64,000 nt of DNA from Actinoplanes siamensis (GTDB lineage Bacteria; Actinomycetota; Actinomycetes; Mycobacteriales; Micromonosporaceae). The DNA lies in contig NZ_BOMW01000026.1 in assembly GCF_016862395.1 (NCBI RefSeq), positions 1 to 64,000 on the forward strand, given 5' to 3'. The notes under the pieces are model-generated. The model did no database searches. It had not been told where the DNA came from and saw only the letters and a list, made by a program, of their open reading frames with translations. Made by a program: the position numbers and the translations under genes. Shown one piece after another: positions 41,901-50,219 of this stretch. The stretch's first letter is position 1, and every line of letters starts with the position of its first letter.

Positions 41901-42710
41901 TTCGCCTTCCAGCCGGAGGAGGTCGGGGGCGAGAAGTTCCTGATCGTCTTCACCAGCAAGGACCGGCTCTCCGAGCACTACGGCGAGCCGACCCGCACGG
42001 TCGGCGCCCGGTTCTTCGAGCTGATCCGGAACTGGCCCGACCCGCACTGGTCGTTCGCCGTCAACCCGGGTACCCCGGTCGGCGCGAAGTACCCGGGCGC
42101 CCAGATCATCGCGCTGGCCAACTGGGCGGCCGAGGCCGGCCTCGGCGCCGACCCGGTCGACGGGCCGTCCGTCGAGGAGGCGGCCGAGGTGGTGCCTGCT
42201 CCGGAGCCGGCGAGTGACGAGGCGCAGCACGCCACGGTCATGCAGAAGACGATCGCCGCCGAGCAGGTCGACTACTACCTGGACCGGGGCTACGACCGGG
42301 TGGCCGGTTTCGTGCACCGGGCGTCCGAGGTCGAGCACCTGCGGACGCCGGCCGAGCTGTTCGGCGCCCTGGGGCTGAACTACGAGAACTCGCCGTTCCG
42401 GATCGACGCCGAGGAGGCGTTCGTGCTGCGCTGGCCGGCGTTCCGGCCCAGCCTGTACCGGATTCCCTACGGCGGGCAGAACGAGCAGGCGCTGCGTGCC
42501 ATGGACGGCTGGGTCATCGAGCGCCCGCCGTTCCGCGGCAACGGGTTCGCGCCGGGCGAGGGACGCGACGTCATCGCCGAGTTCAAGGTGGACAGCGTGC
42601 GGCTGCCGCACGGTGCGCAGCTGTGGCGGATCGACGCGGACGGCAACGAGCGGATGCTGGCGATCTTCGACGCGGACGGGCCGCTCTGGCGCCGGGTGGG
42701 TGAGCACTGA
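38919..42710 (+). CDS. Giant two-SseB-domain protein with long low-complexity linker, candidate T7SS-associated effector
   Basis: A protein of about 1263 residues. Residues 1 to about 135 form an SseB-like domain (AMRDALRIDDQESYFRI, LAFTSLEALRACL). Residues 135 to about 945 are a Gly/Pro/Ala/Ser-rich linker with short repeats. A second SseB-like domain follows (ERELQEAADAGNTDVFLSTL; LIVFTSKDRLSEHYG) at about 948-1085. A distinct C-terminal domain covers about 1108-1263 (YYLDRGYDRVAGFVHRA, PSLYRIPYGGQNEQALRAMD, FKVDSVRLPHGAQLWRI). SseB domains often accompany type VII genes in actinobacteria. GTG 38919 with GGGGAGAGG before it is the preferred start; ATG 38886 would add 11 residues. No signal peptide is present. 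The function of the C-terminal domain is unknown; a toxin role is speculation. Confidence 0.75.
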   Translation: MSEWEPVTDAEVAMRDALRIDDQESYFRILAGVDLLLPVSADALAGLAPLGWGTWSTGGRTHVLAFTSLEALRACLSDYTGSSRRVPYAELANTWPNLEWWLAVNPGLPIEGYLPAWFVAQLARGDLRLPTRGPGREVHGTSKIQELGAAALAAKRAGEGPGGPTYDAAGANGAAPAYPAYAAGASGGPNGVPAPGQGGPRAPQPGLPQPGGQPGLTPAGLPQRGASQPGAQPGLPQPGLPQPGGVPVPAGASQLGPGGAPSGPGGAPGFGPGAAAPGPGGAQPSGLPAAAPGLPTRPTTPSGLPLRTPGSGDPSAHPTSAAPAAAAPVSAPGRPGEPLGRPDVSSSRPGEPLARPGDAPGRLGEQHGRPAEPAGRPGGQPGRPDERVPAAYQAPAVPREFPGAPASAPGASGLPARTPASSGMATPGWNSDSVPFGPENDPRGPLQDLNAPLPVRTPMANTPPIPEHVKPYDPAEAQVDPGWAAIGSGRGPDLASGAPGGRGAAVQAGAGAGVPAGSGSTPMPSRGGSDLPRRQPGQTAGPGQTTSFSGFTNPRTMPAAVSTPSFPQGPASPQAAAAQGAVTPAVPASGAPAPGAPGSDAPAPGAQGYGAPGSGAAGPGAPGSGAPAYGAQGAPAHGAPGSGAPGLGAPGAGAPAYGAQNSGAPASNAPIPPNGPGGALPRRQVTPPSERPSSMAAAAQALTGGRTPAPDPHLAQRDVSAVDRFGPSGPAPALPRSDFGSAGGDRSGPPATGGRPGLVPPVIPGASGAGRGPDSGYGAGGFGASGPGSQASGPGAPVSGAAFPGGSAPAYPASGSPVSAYAAPASPATVPGSPAAAGGVGAAGGLGSAAGGPATPGSPAAVGGAAGAYGASAFAPPAPGPAFGMPPQGSPASAYANQAHATQIISLTPAASAAPASGSSGLGVAGSATGGGSGPGRGGRNHDDFVPANDTERELQEAADAGNTDVFLSTLLLANVLVPVAHHSRPGSAPGESGFAFQPEEVGGEKFLIVFTSKDRLSEHYGEPTRTVGARFFELIRNWPDPHWSFAVNPGTPVGAKYPGAQIIALANWAAEAGLGADPVDGPSVEEAAEVVPAPEPASDEAQHATVMQKTIAAEQVDYYLDRGYDRVAGFVHRASEVEHLRTPAELFGALGLNYENSPFRIDAEEAFVLRWPAFRPSLYRIPYGGQNEQALRAMDGWVIERPPFRGNGFAPGEGRDVIAEFKVDSVRLPHGAQLWRIDADGNERMLAIFDADGPLWRRVGEH
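40687..40920 (+). repeat. Gly-Ala-Pro tandem repeats in the linker
   Basis: About 78 codons encode iterations of GAP(G/A)xGAP and APAYGAQ, the latter appearing twice near 40798-40815 and 40876-40898. They lie in the low-complexity linker and probably vary in copy number. Confidence 0.6.
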
Positions 42711-43075
42711 TGATGCGTGACGGGTACGTGGTGACCTGGCAGGGCCAGGAGTACGACGCGGTGCCGGACGGCGACAAGGTGCGGATCTACGCTACCCGCC
42801 AGGCGGAGGGCTTCACCGAGGTCAAGCCCGGGCGCTACGTGCGCGTCCTGGAGCCGGACGAGTACGACGAGGTGGCGTACGTCCGGACCCTGTGCACCTG
42901 GCGGGGCGAGCCGTTCATCGTGCTCGCCGAGGCGGATACCTGGCTGCGGCTGGAGTACACCGGCGGCCGCGCGCCGGTGGCCCGTCAGCTGGGGCTGGAG
43001 GAGTTCGACTACGGCGTCTACCAGGGCTGGGCCCCGGCGACCGAGATCCGCGACCTGTACGAGCATCGGGTCTGA
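42710..43075 (+). CDS. Small protein coupled to the SseB-domain protein, unknown (possible partner/immunity)
   Basis: A 121-residue acidic, beta-rich protein without signal peptide or membrane segment. Its ATG lies in the stop of the giant SseB protein (TGATG), with a second ATG immediately after, so the two are made together. Recognisable phrases are GYVVTWQGQEYDAVPDG and RLEYTGGRAPVARQLGLEE. No catalytic motif was found. Stoichiometric coupling directly after a large multidomain protein with a variable C-terminus fits an immunity protein or dedicated chaperone, but this is inference. Confidence 0.7.
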   Translation: MMRDGYVVTWQGQEYDAVPDGDKVRIYATRQAEGFTEVKPGRYVRVLEPDEYDEVAYVRTLCTWRGEPFIVLAEADTWLRLEYTGGRAPVARQLGLEEFDYGVYQGWAPATEIRDLYEHRV

Positions 43076-43187
43076 GAAGCGAGGCCAGCGTCGGGTACGA
43101 GGACAGGGGCGAGCGCCGGCGCTGAGACGGGGCAGCGTCCTGGACGGCGCGAGGGCTCAGGTCGACGCGGTCCCGGAGTGAGGCGGC

Positions 43188-44102
43188 TCAGGACGGGGTC
43201 TTCAACCACCGCAGGATCTCGCCGGTGACCAGATCCGGTTGCTCCTGGTGGATGAAGTGCCCCGCGCCCGGGAGCAGACGCCACTCGTAGGGCGCGGTCA
43301 CATACCGCCCCGACCCCTGCGCCGTCCGCGGGAGGATCGCCGTGTCCAGCTCACCGTGCAGCTGCAGGGTCGGCATCCCGAGCGGCTGCTGCATCAGCTT
43401 CACAAACCGGTACCCCTGCAGCCGCAGCGCGCTGCGCGCCACCCAGCGATAGGCCTCCAGCGCACAGAACGAGGCCTGCGGTATCTGCATCGCCTGACGG
43501 CATCGGTACGAGTAGTCGGCGAACCCGTCCGACGCCGCCCAGGCGGGACTGCTCCAATGCCGCATCAGCTCGCCGATCAGCGCGGCGTCGTCCCGGGTCA
43601 GGACGTGCTCGTACCTCGGGATCTGGAATTTGAGAATGGTGGCGGAAGCGGCGAACTGACCGCGCGGATCGGCGAACAGCGCGGCCCGCAGGCGCAGCGG
43701 ATGCGCCGCGCCGAGCACCACCAGGCGATTGACCAACTTGGGGTGGAACGCTGCGGCGGCCCACCCGATCATCCCGCCGGCCCCGGCGCCGACGATGGTG
43801 GCGGACCGCTCGCCGAGGGCACGGATCAGACCCGTCACGTCGGCGGCCATGGTGTATCCGTCGTATCCCCGGGGGGGTTTGTCACTCAGGCCGTAACCGC
43901 GCAGGTCGATGGCGGCGGCCCGGAACCCCGCGTCGGCGACGCGGGTCATCACGTCGTGCCAGGCCCACCAGAACTCGGGGAAGCCGTGCAGGAAGAGGAC
44001 GAGTGGCCCGGTGCCCATCTCGACCACGTGGAACCGGCTGCCGTTGGCGCCGACGAAGCGGTGGGTCCACGGCCCTTCCGCTAGTACCACCGAGTCGTCC
44101 AT
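43188..44102 (-). CDS. Alpha/beta hydrolase, epoxide-hydrolase-like, nucleophile missing
   Basis: A 304-residue alpha/beta-fold protein of the epoxide hydrolase/haloalkane dehalogenase branch. The oxyanion motif HGFPEFWWAW (residues 39-48), an acid in HGELD and the catalytic His in GAGHFIH (about 282) are kept. The nucleophile elbow, normally GHDWGG or GADLGG, reads G105-A-G-A-G-G, placing Gly at position 107 where Asp or Ser should be. The codon is GGG, so a single-base change from GAC does not explain it. The protein is probably not a hydrolase, or uses a different mechanism. It is convergent with the T7SS-linked pair. Confidence 0.85.
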   Translation of the reverse strand: MDDSVVLAEGPWTHRFVGANGSRFHVVEMGTGPLVLFLHGFPEFWWAWHDVMTRVADAGFRAAAIDLRGYGLSDKPPRGYDGYTMAADVTGLIRALGERSATIVGAGAGGMIGWAAAAFHPKLVNRLVVLGAAHPLRLRAALFADPRGQFAASATILKFQIPRYEHVLTRDDAALIGELMRHWSSPAWAASDGFADYSYRCRQAMQIPQASFCALEAYRWVARSALRLQGYRFVKLMQQPLGMPTLQLHGELDTAILPRTAQGSGRYVTAPYEWRLLPGAGHFIHQEQPDLVTGEILRWLKTPS

Positions 44103-44162
44103 GTGGAAAGCGTATGCTCCGCTGTCACGCCGGGCGCGTGGCGCTGGTGAACCCGGGCCGGA

Positions 44163-44543
44163 TCATCCGATCGGTTCGGCCGCGGTCATCGCCATCAGCT
44201 CGCCCGGACCGCAGTAGATCTTCAGCAGCGTGGTCTCCAGCTTGACCCGGACGCGGGCGCCCTGGGCCAGCGAGATGCCGTCGGTGTTGTACAACGCGTA
44301 GCGCTTGCCGTCGTCGGCGACGAGGCCGTAGCAGGGGCCGGTGCCACCGCTGGTGACCATGCCGGCCACCCAGCCGGTCTCCGGGAGGGTGTCGGTCGGC
44401 TCCTTGGGCGGCTTGTCGGTCAGCGTGACGGTGGGCAGGGGCTCCGGGGAGCCGGGCGGCGCCGACGCACTGGGGGAGGCGCCGCATCCGGTGACCAGTG
44501 CGGCGAGTAGGAGGCCCATGCGGGCCGTGTGCTGGGTGCGCAT
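44163..44543 (-). CDS. Small lipoprotein of unknown function
   Basis: A 126-residue protein with a signal peptide ending in a lipobox (VTGC, lipidated Cys20) and a Ser/Pro-rich spacer. It has a compact C-terminal domain with two Cys residues (GPCYGLV, IYCGPGE) that could form a disulfide. ATG 44543 has AGGAAGGA upstream at good spacing. It lies 118 bp downstream of the M6 protease on the same strand, but a strong hairpin separates them. Confidence 0.75.
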   Translation of the reverse strand: MRTQHTARMGLLLAALVTGCGASPSASAPPGSPEPLPTVTLTDKPPKEPTDTLPETGWVAGMVTSGGTGPCYGLVADDGKRYALYNTDGISLAQGARVRVKLETTLLKIYCGPGELMAMTAAEPIG

Positions 44544-44614
44544 CAGAACATCCTTCCTGCGCGGAGCCGTCCTCGTTGGGACGAAACGCAGCACGAAACG
44601 GTTCCCCCAAATGG

Positions 44615-44648
44615 GCAGCGCCCGGGGAGTAGGGTCCCCGGGCGCTGC
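44615..44648 (-). terminator. 14-bp hairpin terminating the M6 protease gene
   Basis: Perfect arms at 44615-44628 and 44635-44648 around a 6-base loop, 12 bp past the protease stop on the minus strand, followed by CCCATTTG. Confidence 0.75.
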
Positions 44649-44660
44649 TTGGTGGGTGGA

Positions 44661-47069
44661 TCAGTAGACGGCAACCGTCATCGAGGTGCCGAGCTGGCCG
44701 AGCACCGCGATCTTGACGCCCACGGCCGGCAGCTTGACGCCGGCGTTGGGCAGCTCGTCGTAGTAGTACTTGTCCTTGTCGTTGAAGATCGGGTCACCCA
44801 GCTGCGGCTTGACGACCGACTTCTCGCCGTTCAGGTGCAGGGTCATGCCGTCGGTCGGGAACAGGCTGAACGGAGCGTCGTAGACCTGGACCCGGGCACG
44901 CCACGGAACACCCGTGGGGTTGTTGAACGGCTTCGGGTGCGCGTCGATGTAGAGGTTGCGCCCCGTCCCCGGGTGCTCGTTGGTGTTGTTGTCGACCTGG
45001 GAGGTGTCCCAGTACGAGATGAGCAGACCGGTCTGGTAGTTGTAGTGCTCCACCCAGTCCGGCTTGGTGTTCGCCCACCCGAAGTTGTACGGGCCGTACT
45101 CCAGGTACTTGTCGTACGAGGTGTAGCTCCGGTAGCCCGCGATGTAGTAGTTCGGGTAGTCGCTGGTGGCGCTGGACCCGACGACGGTGAAGCCGTCCGC
45201 GGTCCACGCCGGGGTGCCCTCGGCACCGTCCGTGGAGACGACAGCGCCGCCGGCGGTGACGGTCAGGTCGTCGCCGAAGAAGCCGCCCGCGGAGACACCG
45301 CCGTCGGTGACGTAGTGCAGGCGGAACTGGATGCTCTTGCCGGCGTACGCGTTCAGCGGCACCTCGACCGGCACCCACGCGTTGTCCGACGAGCCGGTGA
45401 TGCCCGGCGCGCCGCTGCCGTCCTTGGCGAACGGCTGGCCGCCGACCGTACCGTCGAGCTTGGTCCAGTTGGCGCCGTTGTCGGTGGAGGCCTCGGCGTA
45501 CAGGTAGTCGTAGTCCTCCTCGATCGAGTACCGGCCCTGGAGCGAGACGCTCGCGGTGGTCTTGCCGGTCAGGTCGATCGTCTTGGACAGCGACACGTTC
45601 AGGTCGTCCGCGTTGCCGGAGAAGTACTGCTTGGTCCCGGCGTACGGAGCGCCCAGGTCGGTGGTGACCTCCTTGTCCGGCAGGTTCACCACCAGCGCCT
45701 GCTTCTTGCTGGTGTTGTACTCCTGCGGCCCGAGGTTCACGACCTTCTTCTGGCCGGCCTTGACCGACTCGTAGTTGAGCCAGCCGAGCTGCAACTTGTT
45801 CCACGCGCCCAGGTCACCCGGGTGCGTGCCGATGGCCTGGTCGTTCTTGGCGCCGAGGCGGCTCTGCGCCATCAGCGTCCAGAACTCGTTGTTGTTGTCG
45901 CCCAGCCCGCTGGTGTCGTAGTCGTCCGGGAGGCCCAGGTCGTGGGTGTACTCGTGGACGAAGACGCTCAGACCGCCGTTCTCCGGCTGGATGGTGTAGT
46001 CGCCGACCCACAGGCCGGTGTCACCGATCTGGGTGCCGCCGAGCAGGTTGCCGGCCGGGCCGCTGCTGCCCGCGTCGGTGGAGTAGGCGTACCACCGGTG
46101 GCTCCAGACGGCGTCCTCACCCTGGTACGGGTCACCGTCGGCCTGGTCGCCGCCGGCGTGGACGATCTGGAAGTGGTCGAGGTAGCCGTCCGGCTCGTTG
46201 AAGTTGCCGTCGCCGTCGTAGTCGTACCTGTCGTACTTGTCGAACTCGGCGAGCTCGGCCTTGACCTGGGCGGGTGTGGCGCCGGCCGCGAGCCGGTCGG
46301 CGTACCACTGGGTGACGGCGTCGCGGACCAGCTGCCACACGTTCGTGCAGTTGCTGCTGGCGCAGACCGCCGGGTCGTCACCGTTGGCGTCGGTCGGGTT
46401 GTCGTTGGACCGGCCGTACCGGGCCTCGTTGTACTTGACCTTGACCCAGTCGGTGACCTCGCCGTCGACGCTGTACCGGCCGGACGACTGGGTCTCGAAG
46501 TAGGTCTTGACCGACTCGGTGTCCTTGCCGGTGCCGAAGTACAGGTTCTGGTAGTACTCCTGCGAGTAGTCCTTCTGCCAGACCGTGGAGTTGTCCACCT
46601 TGCGGTCCGGCTCCGGGATCGCGTTGTGCAGCGGACCCTCGAACGTCGACGGGCCGGCGTACTGCGTCGTCGTGTCCTTGTCCGGGAAGGACGGGTGCCG
46701 CTCGTTGCCGAACTCCGTGAGGATCACGAAGATCTTGTCGGTCTTCTCCCGGGCCAGCTCGACGTACTGGTTCTTGCCGGGGTGGCCGAAACCACCGTTG
46801 CCGTACGTCTTGCCGAGGTTGACGACCTTGCTGCCGTTCCGGGTCTCCACCTTGGACTCGCCGCTGACCACCTGGGAGACGGCCTCCTCGCGCAGCGCGC
46901 GACGCTTCTCCTCGAGCGGGTTTGGCAGGTCATCGACCGGAGCGTTGTCTCCGGTCTGTGCCACCGGAGCCGGATCCGCCGCGGGCGCCGCGAGCGCCAT
47001 CGTCGGAGCCATTGCTCCCACGGTGGTCACCATGGCGGCGCCGAGCAGTCCCACGACCACCTTGCGCAC
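44661..47069 (-). CDS. Secreted M6-family (immune inhibitor A-like) zinc metalloprotease
   Basis: An 802-residue exoprotease. A signal peptide (residues 1 to about 28, ending ALA) and a prodomain precede the catalytic domain, with the zinc motif HEYTHDLGLPDDYD near residues 372-385. The downstream half has MAM-like beta domains (SLQGRYSIEEDYDYLYAEAS, with a DYD calcium-type site). A DGDGN loop near residue 285 could bind calcium. It likely degrades extracellular protein for nutrition. The GTG start at 47069 has GGAGGT 7 bases upstream. The gene is monocistronic, with its own terminator. Confidence 0.9.
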   Translation of the reverse strand: MRKVVVGLLGAAMVTTVGAMAPTMALAAPAADPAPVAQTGDNAPVDDLPNPLEEKRRALREEAVSQVVSGESKVETRNGSKVVNLGKTYGNGGFGHPGKNQYVELAREKTDKIFVILTEFGNERHPSFPDKDTTTQYAGPSTFEGPLHNAIPEPDRKVDNSTVWQKDYSQEYYQNLYFGTGKDTESVKTYFETQSSGRYSVDGEVTDWVKVKYNEARYGRSNDNPTDANGDDPAVCASSNCTNVWQLVRDAVTQWYADRLAAGATPAQVKAELAEFDKYDRYDYDGDGNFNEPDGYLDHFQIVHAGGDQADGDPYQGEDAVWSHRWYAYSTDAGSSGPAGNLLGGTQIGDTGLWVGDYTIQPENGGLSVFVHEYTHDLGLPDDYDTSGLGDNNNEFWTLMAQSRLGAKNDQAIGTHPGDLGAWNKLQLGWLNYESVKAGQKKVVNLGPQEYNTSKKQALVVNLPDKEVTTDLGAPYAGTKQYFSGNADDLNVSLSKTIDLTGKTTASVSLQGRYSIEEDYDYLYAEASTDNGANWTKLDGTVGGQPFAKDGSGAPGITGSSDNAWVPVEVPLNAYAGKSIQFRLHYVTDGGVSAGGFFGDDLTVTAGGAVVSTDGAEGTPAWTADGFTVVGSSATSDYPNYYIAGYRSYTSYDKYLEYGPYNFGWANTKPDWVEHYNYQTGLLISYWDTSQVDNNTNEHPGTGRNLYIDAHPKPFNNPTGVPWRARVQVYDAPFSLFPTDGMTLHLNGEKSVVKPQLGDPIFNDKDKYYYDELPNAGVKLPAVGVKIAVLGQLGTSMTVAVY

Positions 47070-47254
47070 TACGTTTACCTCCGTTTTTGCGGCTGGGCAT
47101 GGTGTGCCGCGCCCAGCGTCAAACGGCCCCGCGGTTCGGGACTAGAGGTGAACGTATGCAAAGTCCCCGATGTTCGGGGAAGGTCCAGGAGATTGATGAC
47201 CAACAGTTACGTGTTATGGCCTGGTCATAACATCATAGTAGGCATAATGGACGA

Positions 47255-47286
47255 AAGGGCTGGCGGCGGTTACGCCATCAGCCCTT
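47255..47286 (-). terminator. acsA terminator hairpin
   Basis: AAGGGCTGGCG (47255-47265) pairs with CGCCATCAGCCCTT (47273-47286) with a short bulge, 12 bp past the acsA stop on the minus strand. A T-rich stretch (TTTCGT) follows on the transcript side. The remaining gap to the protease start (47070-47254) should hold the protease promoter. Confidence 0.65.
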
Positions 47287-47297
47287 ATAGATAACTG

Positions 47298-49283
47298 TCA
47301 GTCTTCGGACTTCGCCGACCTCATACCGGAACTGATCAGATCCATGACCGTCGAGTCCTGCAGCGTGGTGACGTCGCCCAGGGACCGGTTCTCGGCAACG
47401 TCGCGCAGCAGCCTCCGCATGATCTTGCCGGACCGGGTCTTCGGCAACTCGGTGACGAGCATGATCTGCCGAGGCTTGGCGATCGGGCCGAGCGTCTTGG
47501 CCACGTGGTCGCGCAGCTCCCTGATCAGCGCCTCGCCGGCCGCACCGTCGGTCGCCACGTTGCCGCGCGGGATGGTGAACGCGACGATCGCCTGACCGGT
47601 CGTCGGGTCGGTCGCGCCGACCACCGCGGCCTCGGCCACCGACGGGTGCGACACCAGAGCCGACTCCACCTCGGTGGTGGAGATGTTGTGACCGGACACC
47701 AGCATCACGTCGTCGACCCGGCCGAGCAGCCAGAGCGCGCCGTCCTCGTCCTTCTTCGCGCCGTCGCCGGCGAAGTAGATCCACTGGTCGCCGTTGCCGG
47801 CCCCGGCCCCGAAGCGCGACCAGTAGGTGTCGAGGAAGCGCTTGTCGTCACCCCAGATCGTGCGCAACATCGACGGCCACGGCTCGGTCAGCACCAGGAA
47901 ACCGCCGCCGCCGTTCGGCACCGGGGTGGCGGTGTCGTCCACCACGTCGGCGCTGACGCCGGGCAGCGGGGTCATCGCCGAGCCCGGCTTCGCCGCTGTC
48001 ACACCCGGCAGCGGGGAGATCATCACGGCGCCGGTCTCGGTCTGCCACCAGGTGTCCACCACCGGGGTACGCTCGTGGCCGATGTGCTGCCGGTACCACA
48101 TCCAGGCCTCGGGGTTGATCGGCTCGCCGACGCTGCCGAGCACCCGCAGCGACGACAGGTCGTACTTCGCCGGGATGTCGTCGCCCCACTTCATCATGGT
48201 GCGGATCAGCGTGGGCGCGGTGTAGAGGATCGACACCTTGTACTTGTCGACGATCTGCCAGAACCGGCCGCGGTCCGGGGTGTCCGGGGTGCCCTCGTAC
48301 ATCACCTGGGTGGCGCCGTTGGAGAGCGGGCCGTAGACGATGTAGGAGTGCCCGGTCACCCAGCCGATGTCCGCGGTGCACCAGTAGACGTCGGTCTCCG
48401 GCTTCAGATCGAAAACCGCATTGTGGGTGTACGACGTCTGGGTCAGGTACCCGCCGGTGGTGTGCAGGATCCCCTTCGGCTTGCCGGTGGTGCCGGAGGT
48501 GTAGAGGATGAACAGCGGGTGCTCGGCGTCGAACGGCTGCGCCTGGTGCTCGCCGCTGGCCTGCTCCACAGTCTCGTGCCACCATTTGTCCTTCGCCGTC
48601 CAGGCGATGTCCTGCCCGGTGCGGCGGACCACCAGCACGTGCTCGATGCTCTCGCAGCGGGCCACGGCCTCGTCCACCGTCGGCTTCAGCGCGGACGGCT
48701 TGCCCCGCCGGTAACCGCCGTCGGCGGTGATCACGACCTTGGCGTCGGCGTCCTGGATGCGGGTGGCGAGCGCGTCCACCGAGAAGCCGCCGAAGACCAC
48801 GCTGTGCGTGGCGCCGATCCGGGCGCAGGCCAGCATCGCGACAGCGGCCTCCGGGATCATCGGCAGGTAGATCGCGACCCGGTCGCCGGCGGTGACACCC
48901 AGCTCGGTCAGCGTGTTCGCGGCCTGCGAGACGAGCTTCAACAGCTCGGCGTAGGTCACCGTGCGGGTGTCGCCGGGCTCGCCCTCCCAGTGGATGGCGA
49001 CCTTGTCCCCGTTGCCGGCCTCGACGTGCCGGTCGACGCAGTTGTACGCCACGTTCAGCTCACCGCCGACGAACCACTTCGCGAACGGCGGGTTGGACCA
49101 GTCCAGCACCTGGTCCCACGGTTTCGCCCAGGTCAGCCGCTCGGCCTGGCGCGCCCAGTAAGCGAGCCGGTCGGAGGCGGCGTCCTCGTAGGCCTCAGCC
49201 TTGACGTTGGCGGCGGCCGCGAGGTCGGCGGGCGGCGGGAACTGCCGCGTCTCCGAGTACAGATTCTCCAGTGTCTCGCTCAT
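47298..49283 (-). CDS. acsA: Acetyl-CoA synthetase
   Basis: A 661-residue AMP-forming acetyl-CoA synthetase of full length. It joins acetate, ATP and CoA. Key motifs are [11 protein letters not shown] (near residue 264), [10 protein letters not shown] (near 415) and [13 protein letters not shown]. The C-terminal [11 protein letters not shown] (near 615-625) contains the lysine that is acetylated to switch the enzyme off in other bacteria. It is divergent from the Fic-like gene over a 170-bp gap that includes an ACTAGT-containing, promoter-like AT-rich stretch. Confidence 0.95.
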   Translation of the reverse strand: MSETLENLYSETRQFPPPADLAAAANVKAEAYEDAASDRLAYWARQAERLTWAKPWDQVLDWSNPPFAKWFVGGELNVAYNCVDRHVEAGNGDKVAIHWEGEPGDTRTVTYAELLKLVSQAANTLTELGVTAGDRVAIYLPMIPEAAVAMLACARIGATHSVVFGGFSVDALATRIQDADAKVVITADGGYRRGKPSALKPTVDEAVARCESIEHVLVVRRTGQDIAWTAKDKWWHETVEQASGEHQAQPFDAEHPLFILYTSGTTGKPKGILHTTGGYLTQTSYTHNAVFDLKPETDVYWCTADIGWVTGHSYIVYGPLSNGATQVMYEGTPDTPDRGRFWQIVDKYKVSILYTAPTLIRTMMKWGDDIPAKYDLSSLRVLGSVGEPINPEAWMWYRQHIGHERTPVVDTWWQTETGAVMISPLPGVTAAKPGSAMTPLPGVSADVVDDTATPVPNGGGGFLVLTEPWPSMLRTIWGDDKRFLDTYWSRFGAGAGNGDQWIYFAGDGAKKDEDGALWLLGRVDDVMLVSGHNISTTEVESALVSHPSVAEAAVVGATDPTTGQAIVAFTIPRGNVATDGAAGEALIRELRDHVAKTLGPIAKPRQIMLVTELPKTRSGKIMRRLLRDVAENRSLGDVTTLQDSTVMDLISSGMRSAKSED

Positions 49284-49454
49284 GAGGGCGGCTCCTCTGC
49301 CGTGACCGGGGTCTCTATGTGTTGCACACTAGTTTCTGGGGGACGGGTCCGGCGAAAAGTCACATCCGGATGATCGTTCCTGCGCGAATCTTGCCATTTA
49401 CACTCGCTTTTGTGCACCCCGTGTTTCCGTCGTTTTACCGGTTACCTTGTTCGG

Positions 49455-50186
49455 GTGGATCCACTAGCTCCCCTGCTCGACCTCGCTGACGTCGCCCCGG
49501 CCCTGGCCGCGGCCCGGGACAGCGTCGACGCCGCCATGCGGCACCGCGCCCTGCGCCGGCACGGAGGTCAGGTCGCCGCCGAGGCCAGCCTGCGCGCCGC
49601 CGTCGCCAGCGCCGCCCTGGAGGGCAACCGGCACGATCTCGACGACGTCCGCGCCGGCACCATCACCGACCCGGTCGTGCAGGGCGCCCTGCGGGTCGCC
49701 GAGGGCATCGGCGGCCTGGTCGACCTCTGGCCCCGCGCGCCCCGCCAGGTACTGGCCAAGCTGCACGTCCTCGCCGCCCGCGGCGTGGTCCCGGCCGACG
49801 ATCTGGGCCGGCTCACCGGCGGCGCCGAGCGCATCGACGCGCTGGCCGCCCTGGTCGCCGGCAACGAGGAGACGCCGCCGCTGCTGCTGGCCGCGATCGT
49901 GCACGCGGAGCTGATCACCCTGCGCCCGTTCGCCGGCCCGGCCGGCGTGGTGGCCCGGGCCGCCGCCCGGCTCACCCTGATCGGCCGCGGATTCGACCCG
50001 CGGGGCCTGGTGGCCGTCGAGGCCGGACATCTGGCCCGGGAGCCGGAGTACGTCGGCTCGGCGGGCGCCTACGCGACCGGCACACCGGACGGAGTGCGCT
50101 CGTGGCTCCGCCACTATGCCGCAGCTGTCACGGCCGGCGCCGGGGAGATCAGCACGATCGGTGACGCGGTCCTGGCGGCTGTCTGA
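49455..50186 (+). CDS. Degenerate Fic-fold protein
   Basis: A 243-residue Fido-related protein. An N-terminal S52-x3-E56-G-N58 motif matches the autoinhibitory helix of Fic enzymes. The usual active-site loop HPFxDGNGRxxR is represented by LRPFAGPAGVVAR at about 156-168: the catalytic His is Arg157 and the phosphate-binding DGNG is lost, while the final Arg168 remains. AMP transfer is therefore unlikely. This degenerate type is, from memory, a conserved actinobacterial family near acsA, sometimes called an oxidoreductase without support. The GTG 49455 start is supported by conservation of the N-terminal helix only. Confidence 0.7.
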   Translation: MDPLAPLLDLADVAPALAAARDSVDAAMRHRALRRHGGQVAAEASLRAAVASAALEGNRHDLDDVRAGTITDPVVQGALRVAEGIGGLVDLWPRAPRQVLAKLHVLAARGVVPADDLGRLTGGAERIDALAALVAGNEETPPLLLAAIVHAELITLRPFAGPAGVVARAAARLTLIGRGFDPRGLVAVEAGHLAREPEYVGSAGAYATGTPDGVRSWLRHYAAAVTAGAGEISTIGDAVLAAV

Positions 50187-50219
50187 CCTGTGATCAGGTA
50201 GACATCGCATAATTTTCGG

